From positions 124,001-188,000 of the forward strand of contig JAEYVY010000006.1 in the NCBI GenBank assembly GCA_023429375.1: DNA of 64,000 bases, in the 5' to 3' direction. The DNA is from Bacteroidota bacterium (GTDB lineage Bacteria > Bacteroidota > Bacteroidia > Bacteroidales > Tannerellaceae). The notes beneath the pieces were generated by a model. The model saw only the letters and a program-made list of their open reading frames with translations, was not told the origin of the DNA and did no database searches. Positions 26,653 through 33,478 of the stretch are shown here, piece by piece (positions within the stretch are counted from its first letter, which is position 1; every line of letters starts with the position of its first letter). A program made the position numbers and the translations under genes.

Positions 26653-26964
26653 TTATGTAAAGTAAAATGTTTTTGATTTTCCGAAAACCCTTTGTCTTAT
26701 AACGGTTTTAAATGGAAAATCCTCCTTATTCACCTTATCCAATGCGGACGTTATGGGTACCGACTGTGTGAAAAATTTCTGTTCTTGACCATCAACTCGA
26801 ATAAGAACAAGATATCTGTCAGGGCCATAGGATGTGGTTACTTTTTCAAAATCCAACACCTCAATACTCATATTAAGTACTGAGTATATTGACACTTCTG
26901 GGCAATTGAATGTCTTCTTGTCGCCCATCATGGCTTGAATGCCTAATTCGGAAAAACTTTTCAT
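26653..26964 (-). CDS. Small phage protein of unknown function
   Basis: The 103 residues are not confidently assigned. Central beta-strand pattern SIEVLDFEKV ... RYLVLIRVDGQEQKFFTQS and C-terminal FPFKTVIRQRVFGKSKTFYF suggest a small OB-like or SH3-like fold, but that is only an impression. It overlaps the preceding gene by 4 bases, so it is translated with it, between the DGR and the lysis genes. It does not look like the four-helix DGR accessory protein Avd. Confidence 0.7.
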   Translation of the reverse strand: MKSFSELGIQAMMGDKKTFNCPEVSIYSVLNMSIEVLDFEKVTTSYGPDRYLVLIRVDGQEQKFFTQSVPITSALDKVNKEDFPFKTVIRQRVFGKSKTFYFT

Positions 26965-27332
26965 AATTCAATCCCGTTTTCTTCACAATCTTGTTCTACC
27001 ATTACATGTATAGCCTTTCTTCGCGTTAAGAACTCAAGATAGGCTTGCTCCTTGTCTTGACCTACAATTCCAAGCTTCGCTGATTCATAATCGTTACGAA
27101 GTTTGTTCTCCACTGATACAGGATAGATCTCCTCTATCAATGTTTTGAAAATCAAGTTAGATGTAATAGGATAAGAGACAAGATCCACCTCCAGCGAATC
27201 ATAAGAATAACCGGAAACTCCATCCGCTTCACTTTCTTCGATATTGTGATTATACAACATCTGATAGTCGTTCACCCTCTCAAATTTGCTCGGGAGGGCC
27301 GTCGAAAATAATTTTGTTGATAGCTTTGCCAT
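26961..27332 (-). CDS. Small protein downstream of the DGR reverse transcriptase
   Basis: The 123 residues (MAKLSTKLFSTALPSKFERV at the start) resemble in style a small protein I associate with the tail-fibre end of Bacteroides phages; no function is known to me. The C-terminal half (KTLIEEIYPVSVENKLRNDY, then KEQAYLEFLTRRKAI) looks helical. The reading frame overlaps the end of the reverse transcriptase gene by 53 bases. The N-terminal half is rich in Ser, Tyr and Asp, unlike an all-helical basic Avd protein. Confidence 0.7.
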   Translation of the reverse strand: MAKLSTKLFSTALPSKFERVNDYQMLYNHNIEESEADGVSGYSYDSLEVDLVSYPITSNLIFKTLIEEIYPVSVENKLRNDYESAKLGIVGQDKEQAYLEFLTRRKAIHVMVEQDCEENGIEL

Positions 27333-28323
27333 ATGTAGACATTTTAATAACGTTTATTCTATGTTTTTCTGTGCAATGAGAAAGAAATCCCCAATAAGAT
27401 GAAAACTCATGCTTCAATACATTTTCGTCTATTGAGACCCCATTCTTCTTAGCACGATTCAGTTTTTTGTAAAAATTGTACAAAATCTTACGCCTTAACA
27501 GTATGCACTTATGATCTGATTTATATCCCACGAAATCAATAGGACATCTATCAATCGGAAAGGGGTTGGAAGGTTTCTTAAGGTCCAATCTAAGCTTTTC
27601 TTTCAGGTATTTTTTTACTGCTACATATACCTTCCATAGCTCATCTTTTGTTTCAGAAAGAAATACCATATCGTCCATGTAGCGATAATAGTATTTTATC
27701 CTCAGGTTTTTCTTTATGAACCTATCCAATCCGGACAAATACAGATTTGCCAGCGTCTGACTTGTTTCGTTTCCAATTGGAAGTCCGGGAGCAGAATCAA
27801 TAATTCTATCGACAACAACCAATGCACGCTCATCATCTACCTTTTCGCGAATAATAGATTTTAAAATCTCATGATTCACACTGTCGTAGAATTTCTTTAC
27901 ATCTAGCTTCAAGCAGTATTGTGTCCCTTTTTTGTCAATCTTAAGAGCCTTATTTATATCCTTAAGACATTTGGTAATTCCTCTCCCTTTAATGCATGCA
28001 TACGTAGTGTCTATCAATTGACTTCTCCATATATCACCGAATACCAGCATTACACATTTATGTACGATTCTGTCCGGAAAGAAAGGAGCTGTTTTTATTA
28101 CTCGCTCTTTCGGCTCTTTTATTACTCGCTCTCTGTATGGAGATGGATAGTACCTATTGTTACGCAACAAGTCGTATATAGCATCTAGATTTCCTACAAT
28201 ATTTTCGTTAAAACGAAGGATCTCTTTCCTTCGTGATTTGCCTTTTTGAGCTTCGTGTTGCGCCTTAATTATTGTTTCTGGCGAACAAAGCACGTAGTGC
28301 AAGTTTCTAATCTTTTTGGGCAT
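27280..28323 (-). CDS. DGR reverse transcriptase
   Basis: RNA-dependent DNA polymerase that copies the template repeat RNA into mutated cDNA for retrohoming into variable repeats. With the ATG at 28323 it is 347 aa. Visible motifs: LKLDVKKFYDSVNH with catalytic Asp 141, GLPIGNETSQTLANLYL (180-196) where the SQ pair is the diagnostic DGR form of motif 4, the active site YRYMDDMVFL (Asp 217/218), then LRLDLKKPSNPF and VGYKSDH. There is no maturase or HNH domain, so it is not a group II intron protein. The frame continues to a GTG at 28410. The TR lies about 120 bases upstream on the same strand. Its DNA looks more AT-rich than the fibre genes. Confidence 0.95.
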   Translation of the reverse strand: MPKKIRNLHYVLCSPETIIKAQHEAQKGKSRRKEILRFNENIVGNLDAIYDLLRNNRYYPSPYRERVIKEPKERVIKTAPFFPDRIVHKCVMLVFGDIWRSQLIDTTYACIKGRGITKCLKDINKALKIDKKGTQYCLKLDVKKFYDSVNHEILKSIIREKVDDERALVVVDRIIDSAPGLPIGNETSQTLANLYLSGLDRFIKKNLRIKYYYRYMDDMVFLSETKDELWKVYVAVKKYLKEKLRLDLKKPSNPFPIDRCPIDFVGYKSDHKCILLRRKILYNFYKKLNRAKKNGVSIDENVLKHEFSSYWGFLSHCTEKHRINVIKMSTYGKAINKIIFDGPPEQI

Positions 28324-28443
28324 ATTGTGCCTTTTTTTAGGCCGGACGTTCAACAATTTACTAGCGCAGCCTTTGTTCAATACTTTTTTGCTCGTTAAAA
28401 ACTTGTGCACGGTGTGAGTGAATATTGTATATATATTTTATAA

Positions 28444-28562
28444 TATGGTACTTGCGGAACCCGTGATTCGCATTCGCATTCGAGAACCGATTATTCGTAT
28501 TCGTATAACGCCAACCGGCATTCGCCCCATTATGCGCATAGCCACCGCGACGGGTTTTATTC
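28444..28562 (-). repeat. DGR template repeat (TR)
   Basis: About 119 bases lying between the variable gene and the reverse transcriptase. It is aligned base for base without gaps to VR1 (28627-28745). In the 99-base core (28454-28552) the two differ at 10 sites, all adenines in the minus-strand TR. Including both flanks there are 19 adenine differences and one other (28553). The translated TR is asparagine-rich (NGANAGWRYTNTNNRFSNAN), since AAT/AAC codons give the greatest range after adenine mutation. It is presumably transcribed from minus-strand late transcription as non-coding RNA. Exact ends are uncertain by about 10 bases. Confidence 0.95.
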
Positions 28563-28582
28563 ACCCAACCTTATATCTTAAG

Positions 28583-28596
28583 CAACCCGCTGGTTG
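28583..28596 (-). other. Small hairpin between VR1 gene and TR
   Basis: CAACC (28583-28587) pairs with GGTTG (28592-28596) around a 4-base loop, just before the TR on the transcribed strand. It may be part of the TR RNA structure. Confidence 0.4.
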
Positions 28597-28615
28597 TTAT
28601 TATTCGTAAATTCGC

Positions 28616-30100
28616 TTACCGTTTTGAACGGCACAAGCGGAACCCGTGATTCGCACCCGCACCCGAGAACCGACTAGACGTAATCGTATAACGCCAACCG
28701 GCAATCGCCCCACTATGCGCATAGCCACCGCGACGCGTACTAAACCAGCCGAAGGTCGGAGAAGCACCGCCAGTAGGTTGGTAGTAATAATCACAGAATG
28801 CTTTATTCCCACCACCACCAGTAGATACGGTCGGCATCATATATATATTATTAGATACCTCCCTGATGTATCCATCATTTCTCGGCACCTCTGCAACTAA
28901 TTCATACCCATCAGGAATATTAGTCTGGTCGGCGGACGGGATAATAATCTTGTCTATATCCGGGCAGTGAAAGCAAAGTGATTTCCCTCCCTGCTCTTCA
29001 GTTTGATGCCATACCGCGAAATCAGAACTTAGGATATTAATATATTCAGACGGCATTTCGAATCCCCTGTAAGAGGGAACTTGAACTGTCTTATCAACAC
29101 CCGTCTGCCACTCCTTAATTACGTAGGGTACTATCCCAGTCTTATTGCCTAACTTAGCAGTAACTAATGACGGAATGAATGGGTAATAGCTATTGAATTC
29201 GCTCCATTCGGAGCTGATGACCGCCGTACCATTCCCCAGTCCCCCCTGTCTGTATCCCATTACGTCAGGTACAGGATTGTAGGCTTCTTGAATGTCGAAG
29301 TTTGCGTACTCTATATAGTAGTATAGGGCTAATACCGAGTACGCAAGTCCGCTATTATTGTGATACCCCGCCCCTACTGCCTTACATTTATTGACGATAT
29401 CAGAACCGCTTGCATATGTACGGCACATACCAAGACTTGAAGCCTTAGTTCCATCTAGTGTAGCATTATTACTACCCCCTCTGAACTGTGCAGCGTTCTC
29501 GGTTCTTAGCGGAAACCCATCTTCACCTCGAATGATATCTCCGAAATCGTCAAATACTAAACTACATACGCTTGCAGCACGGTTGTTGATATTGTCATAG
29601 GTCGAATGGACCGCCGATATGTCGGGTATCTCAATAAGCTTGAAACCAGGAAGCGGAAACGGCGATATGCAGTAATCAGTATATTGAGGTGTGTCGACAC
29701 ATCGGAAGTAAGGGTTGGGTACATGGAGCATAATATTGCCCAATGTTCCGTCAAGTGCAACACGGTTTCCTGACATATCGTATATACTGTTATCAGGATT
29801 AAGAGGTATCTTGTTACCATCCAGTGTGGCGATGTAGCGATATATCTGACTTTGCAACGGCAAGTCCAAGTGCATCTGTGGATTGCCTATTCTTGTAGGC
29901 CTCTTTGAATCATCGCCTTTGTACTTTCTGATTCCGTACCAACCTCCGCTTGAATCAATGTCGTATTCAGCCATTAGTTCTATTTTCGTACCGATTTTAA
30001 CCCATATTTGGCTAAGTCGCCCGAACTTAACGTAATAAGTTCCGTCTTCACTCGCCAACGTGGGCGGTGTCTTTACTGTATAAAATTTCATTGTTGCCAT
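28616..30100 (-). CDS. DGR-diversified tail fibre adhesin (variable protein 1)
   Basis: Receptor-binding protein at the fibre tip, 494 aa. The C-terminal part (about 200-494) has the layout of a C-type-lectin-like DGR variable protein: RRGGYAHSGAIAGWRY followed by SSRFSGAGANHGFRLC and the stop. Residues 453-492 are encoded by VR1. Predicted changed positions relative to the template include Ser 8, Ile 11, Ile 18, Ser 20-21, Gly 25, Gly 27 and Leu-Cys at the end of the motif, counted from the RRGGY start. The N-terminal 80 residues probably attach to the fibre. It starts 2 bases after the stop of the collagen-like fibre gene. Adjacent TR and RT make this an active or recently active target. 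Confidence 0.93.
   Translation of the reverse strand: MATMKFYTVKTPPTLASEDGTYYVKFGRLSQIWVKIGTKIELMAEYDIDSSGGWYGIRKYKGDDSKRPTRIGNPQMHLDLPLQSQIYRYIATLDGNKIPLNPDNSIYDMSGNRVALDGTLGNIMLHVPNPYFRCVDTPQYTDYCISPFPLPGFKLIEIPDISAVHSTYDNINNRAASVCSLVFDDFGDIIRGEDGFPLRTENAAQFRGGSNNATLDGTKASSLGMCRTYASGSDIVNKCKAVGAGYHNNSGLAYSVLALYYYIEYANFDIQEAYNPVPDVMGYRQGGLGNGTAVISSEWSEFNSYYPFIPSLVTAKLGNKTGIVPYVIKEWQTGVDKTVQVPSYRGFEMPSEYINILSSDFAVWHQTEEQGGKSLCFHCPDIDKIIIPSADQTNIPDGYELVAEVPRNDGYIREVSNNIYMMPTVSTGGGGNKAFCDYYYQPTGGASPTFGWFSTRRGGYAHSGAIAGWRYTITSSRFSGAGANHGFRLCRSKR
28619..28631 (-). other. Hairpin at the 3' edge of VR1
   Basis: CCGTT (28619-28623) pairs with AACGG (28627-28631) around 3 bases, overlapping the last codons just before the stop. 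In studied DGRs a hairpin or cruciform directly after the variable repeat helps target recognition; here position and form agree, though the stem is short. Confidence 0.5.
28627..28745 (-). repeat. DGR variable repeat 1 (VR1)
   Basis: Copy of the TR inside the 3' end of the fibre gene. The core 28637-28735 differs from TR at 10 of 22 adenine positions (6 A-to-G, 3 A-to-T, 1 A-to-C) and at none of the 77 other positions. This is the direct signature of adenine-specific mutagenic retrohoming. Confidence 0.95.
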
Positions 30101-30101
30101 A

Positions 30102-30944
30102 TTACCAGTTATTTGTCCAATTTTGTTCCAAATTAGTTACTCTTGTTTCTAGGGAAGTGACATCATTAGCCTTGAAGTTGATGGCGTCCTCGATTAAGTC
30201 AACCAACCCCCCCACACCTGCATACTTACCAACATTAGCCGTTGGCTCGTCACCCGTTCCTCCCTCATATCCTACCAGCTGACTTACAATAGTATTGTCG
30301 TCAACTACTACGTATTGGAATATAGGGTTCCAGCCATTATTTCCCTTGACACCCTGAATACCCTGAATACCTTGTATTCCTTGTATACCCTGAATGCCTC
30401 TAAAATTGAGTGCATTTTCAGGATTGTCAACAAATCCGTCATTTCCGTAGTATTTCCCTATATTTTCAGTAGGCTTCACCCATGTACCTCCGACCCAATC
30501 AGCCAATTTTGCCACGATTGTGGTGTCATCTACTTCCTCGAAGTGATACACGGGATTCCATCCGTCTTTGCCTGGCAGCCCGAAAAATCGAATATTATCA
30601 GTGATGTTCGGTGTTGGGATATCTATGCACGAACAGCCCTCTTTGGACTCGTCCTCCACATTGGAGACTATTGTAAATAGGAAAGGATTCCTACTTACCT
30701 GCTCACCATTTCTAGTGAAGGATACAGATAGTCTGTATCCGCCATGACTCAGCGTATTGGGTACCTTGATCACAATTCCCTTCCCTGCATGAGTGTACTC
30801 CACAGTATACTTCTGTAATGAGAATGTATTCTGCAGATGCACGGATAATTCGCTAACCTCATTCATGTCTATCTGAACACCTTCCGATTCAGGAGTGTAT
30901 TCCACTTCGAATGAATTGCCTTGTTTAATTTTGATCCCATTCAT
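30102..30944 (-). CDS. Collagen-like tail fibre protein
   Basis: The 280 residues have an N-terminal beta-rich domain (1-105), then a 50-residue module (GKDGWNPVYHFEEVDDTTIV ... GGTWVKPTENIGKYYGNDGFV), a short collagen-like Gly-X-Y run (RGIQGIQGIQGIQGIQGVKGN), a second copy of the module (GNNGWNPIFQYVVVDDNTIV) and a C-terminal coiled coil (VTSLETRVTNLEQNW). This is a trimeric fibre shaft. It probably carries the DGR adhesin encoded next; the two genes are 2 bases apart. The short Gly-X-Y tract is imperfectly repeated at DNA level (30349-30405). Confidence 0.82.
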   Translation of the reverse strand: MNGIKIKQGNSFEVEYTPESEGVQIDMNEVSELSVHLQNTFSLQKYTVEYTHAGKGIVIKVPNTLSHGGYRLSVSFTRNGEQVSRNPFLFTIVSNVEDESKEGCSCIDIPTPNITDNIRFFGLPGKDGWNPVYHFEEVDDTTIVAKLADWVGGTWVKPTENIGKYYGNDGFVDNPENALNFRGIQGIQGIQGIQGIQGVKGNNGWNPIFQYVVVDDNTIVSQLVGYEGGTGDEPTANVGKYAGVGGLVDLIEDAINFKANDVTSLETRVTNLEQNWTNNW

Positions 30945-31356
30945 TTGTCCAGTTATTTTTTATGATTTCTAGCTCAGAAGAATGTGAATTCACTTTCGCG
31001 GTAAGGTCGGCTATATCGCCAGCTCCTTTCCCTCGCACATTCACCGCATCAGAAGTGTAGTCCACATACCCGTTGGGCCCTAGATACTTATTAAGATTGG
31101 CTGTAGGTTTCTCTCCTGTACCTCCTATATAGTCCACTAATTTCATGACAGCCTTACTAGCGCTCACTTCCACGATCGCATGAACAGGCGACCATCCCTT
31201 TTTCCCATCATACCCTCTTGGCCCACGCATCTCTGAAGCAGGCGCCTGCAATAGCGGATTCTCAGGATCTGGACCAACAATCAACACTTTACCATTCTCA
31301 ATATCACTTGATGTTGCATCGGGTAATTCATTACTATTAATATTTCTATCCGCCAT
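30925..31356 (-). CDS. Short tail fibre protein sharing the repeated fibre module
   Basis: The 143 residues contain a Pro/Asp-rich start (MADRNINSNELPDA), a GPRGYDGKKGW collagen-like stretch, one copy of the same 50-residue module as the next gene (VHAIVEVSASKAVMKLVDYI, GGTGEKPTANLNKYLGPNGY) and a C-terminal coiled coil (DLTAKVNSHSSELEIIKNNW). The N-terminus resembles tail-tip attachment segments. It overlaps the collagen-like gene by 20 bases. Likely a fibre joint or base. Confidence 0.75.
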   Translation of the reverse strand: MADRNINSNELPDATSSDIENGKVLIVGPDPENPLLQAPASEMRGPRGYDGKKGWSPVHAIVEVSASKAVMKLVDYIGGTGEKPTANLNKYLGPNGYVDYTSDAVNVRGKGAGDIADLTAKVNSHSSELEIIKNNWTNEWDQN

Positions 31357-31367
31357 ATCTTAATTAA

Positions 31368-32390
31368 TTACACATAATACATGAATGCTCTAACATATTG
31401 TCCGGTTGAAGGATATACTCTATTAGTGGCAACATCGAATGTCTCTATATCGCCAGCATTGTAGTAGTCTAGCGTCCACGGAGACTCCCTCAATCCGAAA
31501 TCCGTAACAGTAGTAGTAGAGAGTACAGCATTGGTGCTTGCATCAATAATGCTGTACTCTATCTTATCAAGAGTTTTGAAATTGGCATTCACAAGGCCCG
31601 TATAAGTTCCGATTGCTCTTGCTGAACTGCCTGCGTCTATATAGTTGCCCATAGTGAACGCCTTTGGGTTGCCATTTACAAATACCCGGATCATATATGG
31701 GTCGACTGCATTTTGCACCGAAATAGTGATGTTGCCTTGAATAGGCAGACATCCTAGATCAGTGCCGTCAGACTGACACAATACAATCTTAGTAGGATAG
31801 GTTTCCGTGTAGACTGTGTTCGTAGGAATACGCATCGTAAAACCATCGAATGTCATCATCGTATTACGCACACAGGGAAGTACATTACTTTCCGAATACA
31901 ATACACCGCCCGGATAGTATACTTTGACTTTACAATGAGTTACCCCATTTAATTTTTTCCAGTCATAATCTCCTAGATTGATCTTGGCTGCGAAAGAATG
32001 ATCCACATAGCTGCCGTACTTTGTGAATGTCAGATCATTTGACATCGGCACGGGTGCAGAAGCATTCGTATTATGGCCTGCGAACCCTTCCAATTGGAAT
32101 ATGTATCTGTTAAGATTATCTCTTCTTAGCTCGTGATAGACATCTCCGGAAGCCGTTGAAGGTAGTCTCCATTGCCCCGGCTGCTCGTTGGCGTATATAT
32201 TCCAATAAGGCAGCGCGCCTGCTATCAATGTGCCGTCCTGTAATGGGCTCCCGTTTTCTGCGATATTGAAGGCATACCCACTTCTGCCCCCCTGTCTTGC
32301 TTTCGCGACAAGCGTCCCAACGTCATACGATGGACATTGTATGTCGTTGCTCACTTGCATTGGATTGATATATGTGCTTCTGAGTATCAT
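31368..32390 (-). CDS. Putative tail-tip/fibre structural protein
   Basis: The 340 residues are not matched to a known family. They are predicted mostly beta-strand, with no signal peptide and few charged clusters. The N-terminus MILRSTYINPMQVSNDIQC and a central region with Gly/Pro-rich strands are in keeping with a structural protein. It overlaps the previous gene by 4 bases and is part of the continuous leftward tail operon, so a minor tail or fibre component is the reasonable inference. Confidence 0.65.
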   Translation of the reverse strand: MILRSTYINPMQVSNDIQCPSYDVGTLVAKARQGGRSGYAFNIAENGSPLQDGTLIAGALPYWNIYANEQPGQWRLPSTASGDVYHELRRDNLNRYIFQLEGFAGHNTNASAPVPMSNDLTFTKYGSYVDHSFAAKINLGDYDWKKLNGVTHCKVKVYYPGGVLYSESNVLPCVRNTMMTFDGFTMRIPTNTVYTETYPTKIVLCQSDGTDLGCLPIQGNITISVQNAVDPYMIRVFVNGNPKAFTMGNYIDAGSSARAIGTYTGLVNANFKTLDKIEYSIIDASTNAVLSTTTVTDFGLRESPWTLDYYNAGDIETFDVATNRVYPSTGQYVRAFMYYV

Positions 32391-33478
32391 AGCGTCATGG
32401 CTGTATAATATACCCTCTGCCCATCTACTGATATGGCAGCTCCGGTTGGATTGTAGATAACAATACGATAACAGTTATTGCCGTTGTCCTGCATTATATT
32501 GGTCACCAGCGCTGCTCCTACATAGTTGTTCATCATGCAGAAGTTGGCCGTTACAGATAGCGTATTGGATAACGTGCAATCCCATAGAAGTACGGACGCG
32601 AAAGCACCGGCAGCGATACTACCACTTAGGTTTCTATATCCGCTTTTTATCTTGATTTCAGAATAGTGGGTGCTTGTAGGATTGGAGCTGTTGTCCATTC
32701 TCTGAACCGAATGGATTGTAGATTTAAGTACGCCGGCTGATATGGTTAATCCTGTGGATGGTTTTACCGCCCCAAACTGTGTGGTTGTCGCAATCGGGAA
32801 GTCAACATATCCTCCGCTTCCTATCGCATACGCTGTAACACTTCCGTATGCCTTCACATCTCCGTTGGCGTTTAAATTATTGAAGGTTACATTGGAGCTT
32901 GTGCTCAATCCCTGATTAATCACATCCAAAAATGACTTATTGCTGTGCGTATGGCTATGCAGATACGCCGTGTTCCATTCGTTCTTGTTAGTGGACGTGA
33001 CGTGAATATTCGAATCGCCTGTATGGGCTGATAGCCCAGATGACGTGGCAAATGTAGTACCCTTAGTGGCTGTAAGAGTCTTGCCGTCAGACGCAACAGA
33101 CAAGTTTGTTAATGCATTACCATCACCGACTACATTGACATCGTCTATGCCACCACCGCCACCACCAGCAACACTTATGACACCGTTGGTAACGTCTATC
33201 CCGTTGCCAACCATGACTTGCCCATAAGTAGACTTAGACGCTAGCGGGATATCTATTTCAGGCTCTTCACCTATTGCGTAGGCCGTGACAGATCCTGTCA
33301 CATTGAGATCTCCTTGTATAGTCTGTGACTCTTCGCCGGACTTCTTCACACAATTGGACAGGTCCGCAATAGGTACACCGGATGAAGATGTTCCCCCTGT
33401 TCCGGTAATGACATCCAATGGCCTTCCTGTTCTTGGCATAGCCTTTTTCCTGATTACTTTATGACGAATTTCATTCAT
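32387..33478 (-). CDS. Tail fibre protein with internal duplication
   Basis: The 363 residues contain two related blocks, GDLNVTGSVTAYAIGEE ... ASKSTYGQVMVGNGID and NGDVKAYGSVTAYAIGSG ... ATTTQFGAVKPSTGL, typical of phage fibre shafts, separated by a Gly-rich linker (SVAGGGGGGIDDV) and a region with SAHTGDSNIHVTSTNKNEWN. The C-terminal 100 residues look like a small beta-sandwich cap. It overlaps both neighbours by a few bases. Likely a side or central fibre of the tail tip. Confidence 0.75.
   Translation of the reverse strand: MNEIRHKVIRKKAMPRTGRPLDVITGTGGTSSSGVPIADLSNCVKKSGEESQTIQGDLNVTGSVTAYAIGEEPEIDIPLASKSTYGQVMVGNGIDVTNGVISVAGGGGGGIDDVNVVGDGNALTNLSVASDGKTLTATKGTTFATSSGLSAHTGDSNIHVTSTNKNEWNTAYLHSHTHSNKSFLDVINQGLSTSSNVTFNNLNANGDVKAYGSVTAYAIGSGGYVDFPIATTTQFGAVKPSTGLTISAGVLKSTIHSVQRMDNSSNPTSTHYSEIKIKSGYRNLSGSIAAGAFASVLLWDCTLSNTLSVTANFCMMNNYVGAALVTNIMQDNGNNCYRIVIYNPTGAAISVDGQRVYYTAMTL

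Noticed and set aside
26961..27332. Candidate Avd protein
   Set aside because: Not basic or all-helical, and it overlaps the end of the RT rather than lying between VR and TR as Avd usually does.
27280..28410. Group II intron maturase or retron reverse transcriptase
   Set aside because: Motif 4 has SQ, not the QG..SP form of group II intron RTs; no maturase or endonuclease domain and no intron RNA ends are visible, while a TR/VR pair is present.
28361..28564. Open reading frame through the TR (67 residues, Asn-rich)
   Set aside because: It is the template repeat read in the VR frame; the Asn-rich content reflects AAT/AAC codons selected for mutability, not a translated protein.
30349..30405. 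CRISPR-like short repeats
   Set aside because: The tandem DNA repeats encode a Gly-Ile-Gln collagen-like run in frame and have no spacers.
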